The position numbers and the translations under genes are program-made. Positions 28,216 through 40,084 of a DNA stretch of 64,000 nucleotides are shown in pieces (position 1 is the first letter of the stretch; each line of letters opens with the position of its first letter). Under the pieces are notes generated by a model. It had not been told where the DNA came from and did not search any database. It was given only the letters and a program-made list of their open reading frames with translations. This stretch comes from Eleginops maclovinus (Eukaryota > Chordata > Actinopteri > Perciformes > Eleginopidae), in the NCBI RefSeq assembly GCF_036324505.1, contig NC_086352.1:9814001-9878000 (forward strand). Reading direction: 5' to 3'.

Positions 28216-28506
28216 ATGTCTGTGTGCTTGTGTGTGCGCTTAGGCAAGTAAGCAAGTCAAAATGTGTGTGAAGGCGAGCGATAGAGAGAGACTGAGAGGG
28301 AGTCTGAGAACGGATAAGTGTCTTTCCATCTGTTTCCATTTCCTTGTGTGTGTGTTCTTGAATGTGTGTCTTAATGTATACGGTGTCCCCATGTGCCCCG
28401 GCGTGTACAAGTGTGATATAATCCCTATGTTAATTTGGGTTCCCATGCCAGGCTGGCTGCCCTGGGGGCTTTAGCCTGTGACAGAGGGCAGATCGGGGGC
28501 ACTTAC

Positions 28507-28589
28507 CCCTGGCAGAGTCTTCTGTTCATGGAGGGCGCTCTGGGCCTTCAGTGCTGACTCTCTGGCACAGTATGTTAGAAAGGCACATC
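28507..28589 (-). CDS. celf4: celf4-like coding exon 2 (83 nt), second half of RRM1
   Basis: The exon reads, after completing the Gly codon split by intron 1, [11 protein letters not shown], then [16 protein letters not shown] (residues 84-111 of the joined protein). It carries the core of RNP1 (KGCAFLTY across the junction), which contacts RNA, and the helix after it. The acceptor is TTCTAG with a strong pyrimidine tract upstream; the donor is a consensus GTAAGT at 28506-28501. The 83-nt length keeps frame with exon 1 (250 coding nt) and leaves a codon boundary at the end. ARESA in place of the ERESA typical of CELF4 is a small difference; RDSA would favour CELF6. The next exon is outside the window. 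Confidence 0.96.
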
Positions 28590-28744
28590 CTAGAATAGCA
28601 GGGAGACAGGAGAGAGACAGACAATGAACCGCCATTAATAATAAAAAGAAGAGAAGGGTTACAGTGATATATGGCTTTGTGTTAAGACAGAGAATGTTTA
28701 AGGTTTGATGTGCTTTTGAGGATGCAAAATAGTCTTAGTTCATA

Positions 28745-28950
28745 CATTTGTCTCTGGGGGGTTTACAGCCTGTACAGCATGCAACACCTTCTGTCCTCAG
28801 ACCCTTAGAGCACACAAGGAAAAAACCCGGACACCTCACGATTAATGGGTAAAAAACGGAAGAAACCTTGGGGAGAGCCACAGGGGAGAGATTGCTCCCG
28901 AAGGACTGACATACGTGCAATAGATGTCATGGGTATAGATTAAAAAAGAT
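28745..28950 (+). repeat. Dispersed teleost repeat next to celf4 exon 2
   Basis: The block GGAAGAAACCTTGGGGAGAG, then CCACAGGGGAGAGATTGCTC and GTGCAATAGATGTCATGGGT, resembles a widespread fish repeat whose copies carry AAGGAAGAAACCT-GGGAGAGCCAC and a CAGACGTGCAATAGATGTCGTG-like segment. It starts about 155 bp upstream of the exon 2 acceptor in gene orientation. I recognise the family by its wording but cannot name it. It encodes nothing in this copy. Confidence 0.6.
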
Positions 28951-31900
28951 AACACAATTACAACATAGACCTCCCAAATTGGACTTCAGGCAAATTACGG
29001 CTGTGAACTGTACCGTAGTAAACTATCTAATCCCCAAAAGTTGTATCTAGGTCATTACGATCTATGGATTTTAGCATTTAGTACCCATCAATACAATGTC
29101 TAACATAGAAGGATGATTGCTAAAGTTTACAGCACAAGCCGTGCGTGGAACAGATTAAAAAATATATATACTTCATAATCTTTCTTTAGACTGAATGGTC
29201 TCGATTTTCATTGGATAGCTCTGCATTAAAGTCAGTTCTAAATGCACCATGTAACAGCTCTCCATTGATATGTGTGCAGAGATTAAGCATTCTCCTAAAA
29301 GCCCCATTGTAACCTTGCAAATGGACCCAGAGATTTGTGATTCCCGCTAAAGTAATTCCCGTATGCGCGAGCCATAATATAAGTCTTACTGCAGTTTTAC
29401 AAGCTATTGCCAAAAACATGTATTATATTCAAATGGAGTTCATACACTGCGCTGACAATTGTAATGTGGCTCTCTGAAGTTAATAGCTCTATACCCTCAG
29501 AGAAAATAACATGCTGGTTGAGAAACACGATTAAAATTTTACACGTTTCTTTCAAAATATGACAACCCCTTCAGATTAGATTTACCGAACTCTTGCATAT
29601 TTTCACTCTGTTCGCTGCGGTGTTTTTGTTGTTGTTGTTGTTTTCCCGTTCAACTTAATAAAGTGAGATGGACTTAACAAACTGAAAAACATGTCCAACA
29701 TAAATATGTAGAAACAGGTGTGATCCTGAAGGTGAGGTTTAATTTGGGAGTGCTGATGGAAAATGCTTAGTCACCCCAGATCGGTGCGTTATCGTTTTCT
29801 TTTCATTACTACAAAATATGCATGATGAATGATCACTTTCATAGTTATTGAACCGGGCACAGGAGGGAAAAGTCAAACTGTTTGCATATTGTTTTAGCTG
29901 CCAAGTAATTAAAATCCTCCAGTGATGAGCTGAAACTCTTTCCCCCGCACATCTCTGGAGACTTTTCCTTAAGTTGGGAAATTCAGGAGAGTCGAATGAA
30001 TATGCATCAATAAATAAATCCCTAACAAAAATGTGACAGCTTTCATTAAAGGGTGAGTGGTTGCTCTGTTGCGCGCCTGGCAGAGCTGACAGTGGGTGAC
30101 CCCGTTCAGAAGAGGTTTTGCACTGTGCAGCATAATTTCCCATTACTACATGTCACACCTGCTGCCAAGGATTCCCATGGGAGAAACAACACTCACACAC
30201 ACACACAAAAAATTGTATATAGAGATGATACACACCCATGCAGCACCCATCACCCCAAAAACCCAGCTACACACTCTGGCGCTCGGCCAAGAGAGCTCCC
30301 TTTCACGACAACCTTCACCCACCTCCACAACTAGGCAGTTACTCAAGAGGAAAAGCCACCTAAACGACACTGATGAAACAGCATGCCACACAGCAAAGCA
30401 GAAAAGTTTTGGAGCCTGGGGAAACACCCTTCATCCTTTATGACATTACAAAACTGTGGGACATGAACCCAGGCCTCCCACAGGGGCGCGTCCTTGCAAA
30501 GGCTTATGGGAATTGTTAAGCTGTTGCTGACACACTTCTGCCCATGCCCTTACCTCTTCTGGTATATTTCACCATGCCACTTTGCCAAGGCCAAGATATT
30601 TAACAAACGATGAGACTTTATCACATGTTAAAATTCAGCTTATACATTTTGGTGAAAGATTCAAATGACCAAAGTTTAGTCTTTAGTTTTCATTTGACGA
30701 TTGCCATTTATGGAAATTAGGTTTGTAATTTCTATAAACCGCAAAGGGTGTCCATTTTCACGTGGCATTAAATCAATCACACTTTAGCATGACACAATTC
30801 TAGAAATTCATAAACTATTTTCATTGTTTATCGATTCACTTTATACTTTTTACTCATCATGTTTATTTGCACTGATGAAATACAAGCAAATGTACTTTTA
30901 TTACGAACTGTTTTTGAGGTACTTGAAGTTTTGATTACTTTTTTAACTTTAATCTATTTTTGAACTATAGTTACAAGTACTTTCAGATTAGGATTTTACA
31001 AGCATAGATGTGATATGTTGTTCTTAATATGATACATAAATAAACAGCTGTTTATGAAGAAATGAAAACTAATTCCACAAAACCAACAGCAGCATAAGGG
31101 CTTACATTTTAACACATAAATAATCCAATAGCACACTTCGACTAATAGTGCTTTATCCTTATTTTACTTCAAATACTTCTATACTTTACTATAGGACGTG
31201 TTTGAATGCAGAACTTATACTCAGTAATTGCAATGGAACATTTTCATAGCGTGTTTCTAGATTTAACCCGAGAAACTGCACCACTGTTGAGGTTTTCCAG
31301 GAGCATGCTCTAAGCAGATGAAACTGCGTCTGAAACGGTGAAGCGTTCTGTTCCCACTGTAGATGTATGTAGTTGCCTCTAGAGGAAAAAAGCGTGTAAT
31401 ACTATTTGTTCAAATTGTTTGTTGAACTGGACTTTTTGTGCAAGGTAGCTTTTATTATTCAAGCCAGCTGCGTGGCTGCCTCAGCTTCCTCGCGGTGGTG
31501 CAAAACCGACTAGACTTTAGGAAAGCTTTGCATCCAACAGTGCTGGCTCAGAGGACATCTGAAGCCCAGAGGACTCGGTGAGAGAGGAAGCCAGTTGTGG
31601 AACAGATGAGCGTTCAGCTCAGAGAACACGAGGAGAGGTGCGGTGATACAGTTCGAGGGGAGGTAACAGCTGGAGACAGGTTAGCGCTGTCAGCCTTAAA
31701 GTTTAAATTGACTAATTGGCATGGGATTACATTTATACTTACTCTACTCTTGGTATTATGTGCAATCACATCGGTAGTCTGACGAAATATCGATACACTT
31801 GACTATCGCAATCTAACATTTGTGAAACCGATTCAATGGAAAACAATGCATGTAATATGTCTGTGTGAGGTTTAATTCTAACTTAATTTAGACCTAAAGA

Positions 31901-34471
31901 ATCTTTCCGCCAAATCTTCAAGAACTGTTATTTATTTGTATTTCTTAGCAAGGTAGAGCAATGATGTTGGATGTTAAAGCTCATTTTTATTCCGCTGCTC
32001 TGAATTAATAACAAACCCAACTTTTCTTTCGTCAATATAGGGAATATATTGCCTTTCTTGTAGTATCACAATGTATTGCAATATATTTTATCACAATGCC
32101 TGTATGAAACGTTTGGTATCCCCAAATTCGTTCCCAAACCATACACATAGTTCATTGGTCAAGAACAATATTAAAAGAAGACTGCAAAGAGGAGACAATC
32201 TTTCCCTGTGAGGCATAACTTGGGCATTTGGAGCAAGTCTTTATAGTCTTTAAAGTCTTGGATGTGTTTAGCAGTAATGTAAAGTGCATATTTTAATGAG
32301 TATAACACATCCTTTAATGTTTCAATACTTGTCATTATTGCCATGGCACTGTATCCACTGTTGTCATGGTACAGTATTCATTTACAGCCAATAACTGCGA
32401 TGATATTAAAAACCCTACTTTGAGAATACTGGTTTGAATCAAGAACATCTTAAGCAACTAGTGCAGAAAAACAAGTTTTGAATAGGAATTAGAGAAGGAG
32501 AATATGGCTGTTATTCTGGTTCAGCAGATCTGCTTTAGGCTTCCTGTGATGAGCGGGTTAAGTGGGGTGAAAATAATACTTTGGTAATCAAAGACAATTT
32601 ACCACACTATAATTTCAGCGAAGGGCAAGAGTTCAACAAATTACATTTAAGGCAAATGAAAAAGAAAGCCGTGTAAACTAGTTCAAAGAGAAAGCAGGAA
32701 ATGTGTCTTTGTAAAAACACATTTCAGGTAATTAGTTAAAGAACCCCCCCCCCGTAACGCTTTTTCAGTTTATTTTAAAATGCAAATTAGTATGTGCTCA
32801 CAACTGCATGCATCCAGGCATTAAGAGTGCTTTTTTTTTTAAGGCATCAGGTACCTGTATTTGAAATAACTCCAGAACAAATTTGTATAAAATTTCAATT
32901 CATTAGCAGTGAATTCATGAATCATGAGCAATTTGCTCTCCTCGGGTCTCCTCACACATGTCTGATCCTAGAATGTTTATTAAAGTGGGGAAAATAATGC
33001 AAATTAATTTCCAAAAAAGATCGAAGCGCAAAATAATTATGTAAAGCAACTGGAAGCTACTCAGTGTGACAGCCTGACCCTCTCATGGGTGCTGAGACAA
33101 ATACGATGTGAGCCTTCATCAACCGCGTCATGTTTCTGTGTTAACCACACTGTTACCTGCCGAGCACCCCTCTATCTTTCAGTCCATCTACATTCAGAGC
33201 GCTAAGCTGTCTGCTTCACACACAACCACCGCTCTAATGATCAAAGAGGTCATCTGTAGACTTAAGCTACACCTGTCACTCAACTTACACAAACTGTCAA
33301 TCAACGTCCAACACTTCCTCTACACCCGACACCCGACAAAACCCAGCAGGCTCTGTAAATCAAAGTGGTTGCACTAAAAGTCTAAGAAGTATTTTTTTTA
33401 AAGCAACATCAATGAATTTCAAAGTCTACACATTCAAAGATCTGTTGATTCATTCTATGACTCATGTGCAATTAGATATTAATGCCCTACTGAGGTTTAC
33501 TTTTGACTTTTTTATGCCTTAGAGGTCTTTTTATGTCAATTTGGCAGGCTATTTATAGCCAATTACCCTGCGTGGACCTACCGAGGAGAGGAGAATGGAT
33601 GAGGATATTTAACAACTCTTTGTATCTCTTCCTCCTGGCTGTGTGGTGCAGCTCAGAGTCCCTCCTCTCAGCATCAGAGACGGATTGATAGATAACGCTA
33701 CTCAAGCAAAAGATTTGCCCCCCACTAACATTCAGCATGTCTGAACAATGCATGCATTCTGGCACTGACACTAAGTATTATGATAATGTAGTGCTCAGTG
33801 GAATGGTGGATGTTAAACAGCACGACCTGGCCGCACAACGCAGCAACGAGTACCGTGTCCGCCAATAGTGTCAAGTCATCCCACGCGATGCACAAAGCTC
33901 CCTGACGACACACAAACTATCAGATCGACATTAAAGGCAACAGCGTCTAACAGCTATAAGGCTCATCTGTTCAAATGAAAGACACTTTCTGAGTAGATCA
34001 TGCAGCTACGACTTATCCACTGAGATGTACAGGGAAATATGAAACACCGAATTCCCCAGATATTTAGAGAAGTCCCAGGAGATCCCTGAATTGCCCAAAG
34101 TTAGAATTCACAAAGCACAAAACATCTGTTCGAAGTGATGCAGCGCAATCCACATGAATAAATCATGAGCAAACATGACATATTTTGATCTGCCCTTAAA
34201 TCCATAATTATGGTGCAATACTGTGTCACAGGACTCGGGCTGTAAAATAAGGTAGTGCTGCAAATCATCCATTAGACACGGTTTACTAACTGATGCCAAC
34301 AGCCATATACATCGTCTATCCGAAGCAAATCAAATACAAACTGAGCTCAAAGAGGGATTTCAAAGTTGTAGTCAAAGTCAATTTATGGCAATGCATTAAA
34401 TCTTTATGAACTTTATGTTTTAAAGGATCGTGGAGCCAATGTGATTATAACCCCCCCTCCTTCCACACACA

Positions 34472-34472
<1 letters not shown>

Positions 34473-34549
<77 letters not shown>

Positions 34550-34564
34550 CACACACACACACAC
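34473..34564 (+). repeat. (CA)n microsatellite, 92 bp, one interruption
   Basis: AC units with a single CGCA interruption near 34542, preceded by a short ACAC stretch from 34464. In the minus-strand pre-mRNA it is a (UG)n tract of roughly 45 units within intron 1, a candidate binding array for CELF proteins or TDP-43. Confidence 0.97.
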
Positions 34565-36599
34565 TGTTTGCTCTGCTGTGAAAAATGTTTGTTGCTGTTT
34601 ATGATAAAAATGTGATTTGAATGTGTTGCAACATCGGGAGCCTCCTGGGACTTTGGCATAATAACTATTCATTGGCATATTATGTGTTTGTGAAGCAAAT
34701 AGAAAACAGACTATTTTTCAAATACAATACAAATACCGTGGACAAAAGATTATTGCAAAACCATGTATAAGATAGAGCCAGAGGGAGGGAATGAAGCAGC
34801 TACAACACTTTCTCTGTGTAGATTAATCCCATTCATCCAGGCAGTACAACACCAGGTTCAAATGAACATATCCACTGGGCTGGTAGGTGTAGAGTGTGTG
34901 AAGTCGTTAAGATAGTATACCACCCGTCCAATGGATTTTTACTGGATGGGATTGAGCTGTCATGTGACCAAAACATGTATCAACTATTCTCGTATGACTT
35001 TATGGTTTAAATGGTTAAAACAATGCCTCTTCTGCACCATCCAACAGAAATAATGAAGTAGCACAACATTTTAAACTGTAAAACTACAATACTACAGGTG
35101 TGTCTTAATTCAATGTGTGTTTCTTGTGTGCACAATTATGATGCATTCCTGTTTTAATGTGATGGACCACCATCAAAATGAAAATCATTTCACCCTTCAG
35201 AGATTTTCTTTAAACCGCAATAGCTGTTTTTATTTGGCCGTATTATTTTGGCAACAGCAATTAAAAAGGTGGACAAAGCAAATCATCATACTTTGAGTTA
35301 ATTTGGAAAACTTATTAGCCAACAGTTGGTTATTTATACTTCTAGCAGACAAGAAGGATTGGCATTTACGTTCACTTGGATTAGCGTTTCCGGCCACCTG
35401 ATGAATGTTTGTCGAGTACTCATGCTCCCTTTAGCTCTGTTTCTCATCTTCAGTTTCTCCTTAGGGAAATATATGGATGGTCTTATACATATGTTCAGCA
35501 GCTGGTCTTACTTTGTCTGTAGTTAAATGATAAATCTCTGTGGATTCATCATCAAGTGTGACCCCTTTAACAATGAGGTAGTGATTCATCATTAATATAA
35601 AAAGTGTTGGTTTCCCTTTAACATGTATTTTTAATTGACATAATGCAGAAGGAGTTAAGTGCCTTTGATTTCTGATCCATCTCTGTTTATATGTGCTGAA
35701 TTTACTTAGGAGATCTATAATAATGTTGAGTAGTAACTGGAATAGTAACAGGTTATGCTCTATGCCAATATGCAATATCCCAATTGACTTTAGTAGGTTA
35801 TAACGAGAGCAAAGGTTTGACAGACTAGCACGACCACATTTTATATGAATAATATCATTGTTTTTTGTTTGCCTGTTCTTAAAAAGGACTTACAATAACA
35901 TTTCACATCGTAACATATAACATTGATGAAGTCTGTGTGATTGGGTTAAAGCTGCGGACTATAACCAGCAGGTGGGCTTTGAGATGGGGCTGCTTGTCAA
36001 ATTAAATCACAATTAAATGAAAGGTTATCAGTCTACTAATGTAGAGCACTGCTGGACTGACCTTGGTGCAAACCTACAACTTTCCCAGATGAGTAATTAA
36101 TTTTACCTTTAATTCCTCTACAAAAGCTTTCCTCGATTTCAGATTGGACATTTTAGGAGGCTCTCCTTGAGAAACACAACACTTGATACACTACTCATTT
36201 TCAGTTTTGTTAACGACACTAATCCCATTTTGTTCCTCTTGTACTTTCTTGTTTCGGTCTACAGGTATCACATATCGACGCAGCAGGAGGCATGAACACG
36301 CTTTAGGTAGTGGCCAATAAGAAAAACTCATCCCTGTAATGCATTGGTGAAATCGTATTAAAAGTGCATGCTCGTGCTCCCAAAGTGACTTTGAATGTCA
36401 TGCGGGATGAAGTGGGCATAATGCATGCATCAGAGTGGCCTTGGTGGAGGATGATTTGAACGGGCGTACAGTGGAACAGGATTATCCGTCCCGAGGCAGC
36501 CACCCTCTAGAGTGTTGACATTCAGGGATGGTCGAGGACAGGCGTAAACAACATGAACATCAGAAATATTGTTTTAATCGATCACTGAGCACAGGGAAA

Positions 36600-36621
36600 G
36601 AGGAGGAGGAGGAGGAGGAGC
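36600..36621 (+). repeat. (AGG)n trinucleotide repeat
   Basis: About seven AGG units. CU-rich in the celf4 pre-mRNA; otherwise unremarkable. Confidence 0.85.
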
Positions 36622-37999
36622 AGGTTGCACCAGCGACTGATGGCTGAAGGAACAGGTGGTGCATGGAGACCTTCAGGGCTGCACACACAAGAAATCCACG
36701 CTGAGCCAACACTCAATTCTCCCACAAGAGCGCTTGACTTGCGCCGATCAATGAGATCATGAACTGTAGCCACTGACTAACATATCATACATAATTTGCC
36801 TGCATTGATAATAGATTCTGTTTCACTGGGAGTGAACTGAGAGGGAATTCAATGTATCTGTGTGTGAGTCTCTCATGGTTTAAAATGATATCTAAAATAA
36901 CAAAATAATTTACAGCCATCATGAAAATATGATTTATTACAAGCAGCAGCAGATGCTAATAAAAACTACCATCTTTAATCTGATGATAAACTGTAGGACA
37001 GCCTGCTTATAGGGACACAAATAGTGCTGAAATTGAAACCCTATTTTTGCGTTCCAGTCCATTAAAATGCTGGTTTAAAACACTTCTAAATACAGGCTTA
37101 AAGTTTCAGAAATTGTAATAATAATAGTGATAATACTCACTTTGGTTATTATATTTAAATTTTGGAATTTTATTTTGTCACAATATAATCCACTAATGGA
37201 AACACTGGGGAAATTCAAAGCTTGTAAAGAAAAAATAGCTACTATCTTTAACAAGGTGGTACTTATATGTACCTTTTATTTTATTATTGCATCACAATTG
37301 AGTGTACAGGTGTAATAGGATTCGTGCATATAAGTTGTGCCTAGAGTTGGACTTTGATTTTTTTTTTTGTAAAACACCCTCCAACACAAACCCCACTTTG
37401 GCATTCACCATTATAACTGTCATTATAATTGATCCCTGACTAATTACTAAGTGAACACAGTTTGGACAATGGGGGTGACAGCGGGGGTGAGGACAGAACA
37501 CGAAGACGATGCACGCTGGAACCCAGCCTCTACTATTATCCTGCTTTGTACTTCCTGACTGCAACCCGCCCACGGAGCAGCATTACAATACAGCTGCCGC
37601 GTATTTTCCACAGATAATGACGTCCGAAAAGTAGGCTTACATATTATCCCTCTGAAAGGTCAAAGCAGCATGCCAGCACCACCCTAATCACGGATGCTTA
37701 TTGTAATAATGGTTTGCACTTTTCCGCTCCCGTGAGAGCATTTTATTCCTCGATAATAAGCTGCAGTCTGTGATGCAGATTTTTTTATTTTTTTTATTAT
37801 GAAGATATGTCTGCATCCGCTGAAATAACACTTGCCTGTCCCGCCCCCTTTAACTGGGACGCTCCGCACATGAGATTCAATGTAAACACACAAAGGCGTT
37901 TTCAGCTGTAGTATTCACGTGGATTGGCTGGACGCGGTTACAATTAACCCTCGCATTCACTTCCACGTGCTTTCCCTCTCACGCCTCATATATGTGCGT

Positions 38000-38134
<135 letters not shown>

Positions 38135-38284
38135 CGGCTCCACGGGGCTCCCACTCTGTCCCAAACATCTGCACATTAACATACTTTTCATGCCCCCGAA
38201 AAACTGAATTGGGACGCTGTTTGATTTCTCGCTTGCCCTCTCCTTGAAGGCTTTAACAAAAGTAAAGATAGCAAAATAACCAAC

Positions 38285-38534
38285 CTTTATGCATTCCCGT
38301 AAACCTGTCTTTCAGTACAGTGAGTTCGTATATCTTTCCGAATTCCTCAAACAGGGGTTTCAGGTCCTTTTCCTCCAGGTTTCTGGGAATCTGCCCGATG
38401 AAAAGCTTGATGGCGTCGTGGTCCTTCATTGGAATGGTGTTCTGGCCGATGGTAAGCCCGTTCATCCTGCCGGCGCTGTTCGTGGTGCTGAATCCATTCT
38501 CTTGCTGCACTCCGTTTGCAGTGACTGTAGCCAT
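38285..38534 (-). CDS. celf4: celf4-like coding exon 1: start codon, N-terminal leader and first half of RRM1
   Basis: This exon encodes residues 1-83 and the first base of codon 84 of a CELF (CUGBP/Elav-like, Bruno-like) RNA-binding protein that regulates splicing, stability and translation by binding UG-rich RNA through three RRMs. The first about 35 residues are a divergent low-complexity leader. RRM1 begins at about residue 38 with [19 protein letters not shown]2 is LFIGQI (44-49). [19 protein letters not shown] and FTGMHKG follow, leading into RNP1. The start at 38534 has purine at -3 and G at +4, and an in-frame TGA lies nine bases upstream, so it is the first possible in-frame Met. SAGRMNGL before the [13 protein letters not shown] stretch, plus Ile, Asn and Lys at family-diagnostic positions, favour CELF4 over CELF3, 5 or 6. 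CELF4 is mainly neuronal in vertebrates. The exon ends AAAG before GTTGGT. Confidence 0.95.
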
Positions 38535-38640
38535 CTTTCCTCAATGGGCCGGCGAGCTGCTCTCTCTCTCCCTCTCTCTCTCACTATCTCTCTCCTCTCT
38601 GTAGTCAACTGCACAGTGCACACTCCCCCCCCTTGTTATA
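38535..38640 (-). promoter_or_regulatory. celf4: Probable 5' leader of celf4-like gene, GA-rich
   Basis: Immediately upstream of the start codon the minus strand reads a G+C-rich segment, then a GA-rich stretch (38559-38600). A weak TATA-like GATATAAC lies at 38642-38635, about 100 nt upstream of the ATG. An in-frame TGA at 38543-38541 closes the frame upstream. The transcription start is not determinable from sequence; this leader may extend further upstream, in which case the 21-base G run would be in the RNA. Confidence 0.6.
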
Positions 38641-38760
38641 TCTTCCTCACTCCTCCTCTTTCTCTCCTATTCCTTAACAGCCTCCTTGTTTGGAACCAGC
38701 CTTATTTATTTTGCTTATGCTTTATGTGTTTTCATTTTTTTTCTTTCAACCATCCCCTAT

Positions 38761-38781
38761 CCCCCCCCCCCCCCCCCCCCC
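38761..38781 (-). repeat. Run of 21 C on plus, 21 G in gene orientation
   Basis: Located about 230-250 nt upstream of the celf4 start codon. In gene orientation it is a pure G21 run, able to form G-quadruplex structures in DNA or, if transcribed, in the leader. It is also a site where assemblies and polymerases often slip. Confidence 0.95.
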
Positions 38782-38800
38782 ACTGCCTCAACTCTGCCCG

Positions 38801-38876
38801 TGACGTCAACTCGCACACTTTTGCACAGACCACGCCCACTGACCAATTTGCATAATGAGTGCGGCCCAGGGCCAAT
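38801..38876 (-). promoter_or_regulatory. celf4: Promoter-like motif cluster upstream of celf4: CRE, KLF/EGR box, CCAAT boxes, octamer
   Basis: A perfect palindromic cAMP response element TGACGTCA lies at 38801-38808, 267 bp upstream of the start codon. CCACGCCCAC (KLF/EGR type) is at 38830-38839, ATTTGCAT (octamer for POU factors) at 38846-38853, and CCAAT at 38843-38847 and 38872-38876. These are established binding-site consensuses for CREB/ATF, KLF/EGR, POU and NF-Y. Their clustering just upstream of a gene start suggests the proximal promoter, but function is inference. Activity-dependent CREB control would fit a neuronal gene. Confidence 0.55.
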
Positions 38877-38899
38877 GAGATAGCAGGATGACTGAGGGG

Positions 38900-39380
38900 C
38901 TCACAGGGCAGAGTAAGAATGCAAACATTTGTGTAAAGTGGAAAGCTTGGAACATTTAAAGTGTGTGATGCTACATTAGTGCTACTTCTTCTGCTTGTGT
39001 TGGGTCATTATTATTTTTTGACAATTTGTACCTTAAAGTAAGTGTGATGCTGAACATCAATATGTTAAAATCTTTAAATCCTCTGGTTATCAGAATTTTA
39101 AAATGTGCTTTAAAATCTGTTTTTTTCTGGTGTTTTCTAACCCAGTACTGCCATTTGGAAATTACAAAATATGTGTGACTAATTTGATGGCTTACATGCA
39201 TATCTAGGTGTATTAGACTTGGTCAACTCATGTCAAGCAACCAATTCCAAAAGGGTAAATGGCAAGTTCGGGAACGGCTCTGGCAGGGTCATTGGTCGAT
39301 CCCACTCAAGATACTCATGTCTGTGGTGTTAGTGTATTTAGGAAGCTTTGGATAAAAAACTTAATGTAAAAACATGTGAA
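38900..39380. other. Upstream intergenic DNA, nothing recognised
   Basis: AT-rich unique-looking sequence between the promoter-like block and the LINE insertion. A segment at 39250-39310 has a tRNA-like flavour (GGCAGGGTCATTGGTCGATC) but lacks a convincing box A and box B pair, so I do not call a SINE. Confidence 0.5.
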
Positions 39381-39392
39381 GTAAATCAATTG
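39381..39392 (+). repeat. Left target-site duplication of the LINE insertion
   Basis: GTAAATCAATTG here is repeated exactly at 39816-39827, flanking the 423-bp LINE fragment. Confidence 0.9.
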
Positions 39393-39815
39393 GGTCATGA
39401 CCGAAAGAACGAGATTGCGGATACAAGCGGCCGAAATGGGATTTCTCCGCAGGGTGACTGGCATCTCCCTTAGGGATAAGGTGAGAAGTTCAGTCATCCG
39501 GGAGGGACTCGAAGTAGAACCGCTGCTCCTTCGCGTTGAAAGGAGCCAGTTGAGGTGGTTCGGGCACCGAGTGAGGATGCCACCTGGGCGCCTCCCTAGG
39601 GAGGTGTTCCAGGCACGTCCAGCTGGGAAGAGACCGAGGGGTAGACCTAGGACCAGGTGGAGGGATTATATCTCTTCGCTGGCCTGGGAGCGCCTTGGAA
39701 TCTCCCAGTCAGAGCTGGTTGATGTGGCCAGGGAAAGAGAAGTTTGGGGCTCTCTGCTGGAGCTGTTACCTCCGCGACCCTGACGAATAAGCGGGAGAAG
39801 ATGGATGGATGGATG
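39393..39815 (+). mobile_element. 5'-truncated RTE/Rex3-like LINE, C-terminus of the reverse transcriptase ORF plus GATG tail
   Basis: The open frame from 39397 to a TGA at 39781-39783 encodes about 128 residues: RIQAAEMGFLRRVTGISLR, then LRWFGHRVRMPPGRLP, RPRGRPRTRWRDYISSLAWE and a final LLPPRP. This is the familiar C-terminal end of the endonuclease/reverse transcriptase ORF of fish non-LTR elements. After the stop comes a very short 3' end AATAAGCGGGAGAAG and GATG repeats, the kind of tail described for Rex3 of the RTE clade. The fragment is flanked by an identical 12-bp target-site duplication. The endonuclease and catalytic parts are missing, so it is dead on arrival. The intact frame suggests a fairly recent insertion. 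Initiation at 39397 is not biologically meaningful. Confidence 0.9.
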
Positions 39816-39827
39816 GTAAATCAATTG
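39816..39827 (+). repeat. Right target-site duplication of the LINE insertion
   Basis: GTAAATCAATTG, identical to 39381-39392. Confidence 0.9.
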
Positions 39828-40084
39828 TTATCATTTGTATTCTTGCATGTTGCACAATGGAGGATTTACCACTGTTTATGTCGACCATCTTACCAACGAA
39901 CCCTGTCCTCATAACTCTCAGGTCTGCTGGACCCAGGTGTGCTGCTAAAGAAGTGCATTCATCTGGCATACTGGGCGTCAGAAAGTCCCTGTCAGATGTT
40001 TAGAAAGAAACCAGCAGGGCTGTAAGTCCTGTGGTCTAATTCATAAAATACACTGCTGTGAAGCCTTGTAGGAATGTTCTCTGC

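Noticed and set aside
29739..30143. Minus-strand 134-codon frame in intron 1
   Set aside because: No family resemblance and overlapped by frames on the other strand; it lies in an intron and is likely chance.
38289..38855. Plus-strand 188-codon frame opposite celf4 exon 1
   Set aside because: It is antisense to a well supported conserved RRM exon and runs on through CT repeats and a C21 run; it has no recognisable domain.
39250..39310. Possible SINE head next to the LINE
   Set aside because: Only a vague tRNA-like flavour; no proper box A plus box B spacing and no flanking duplication.
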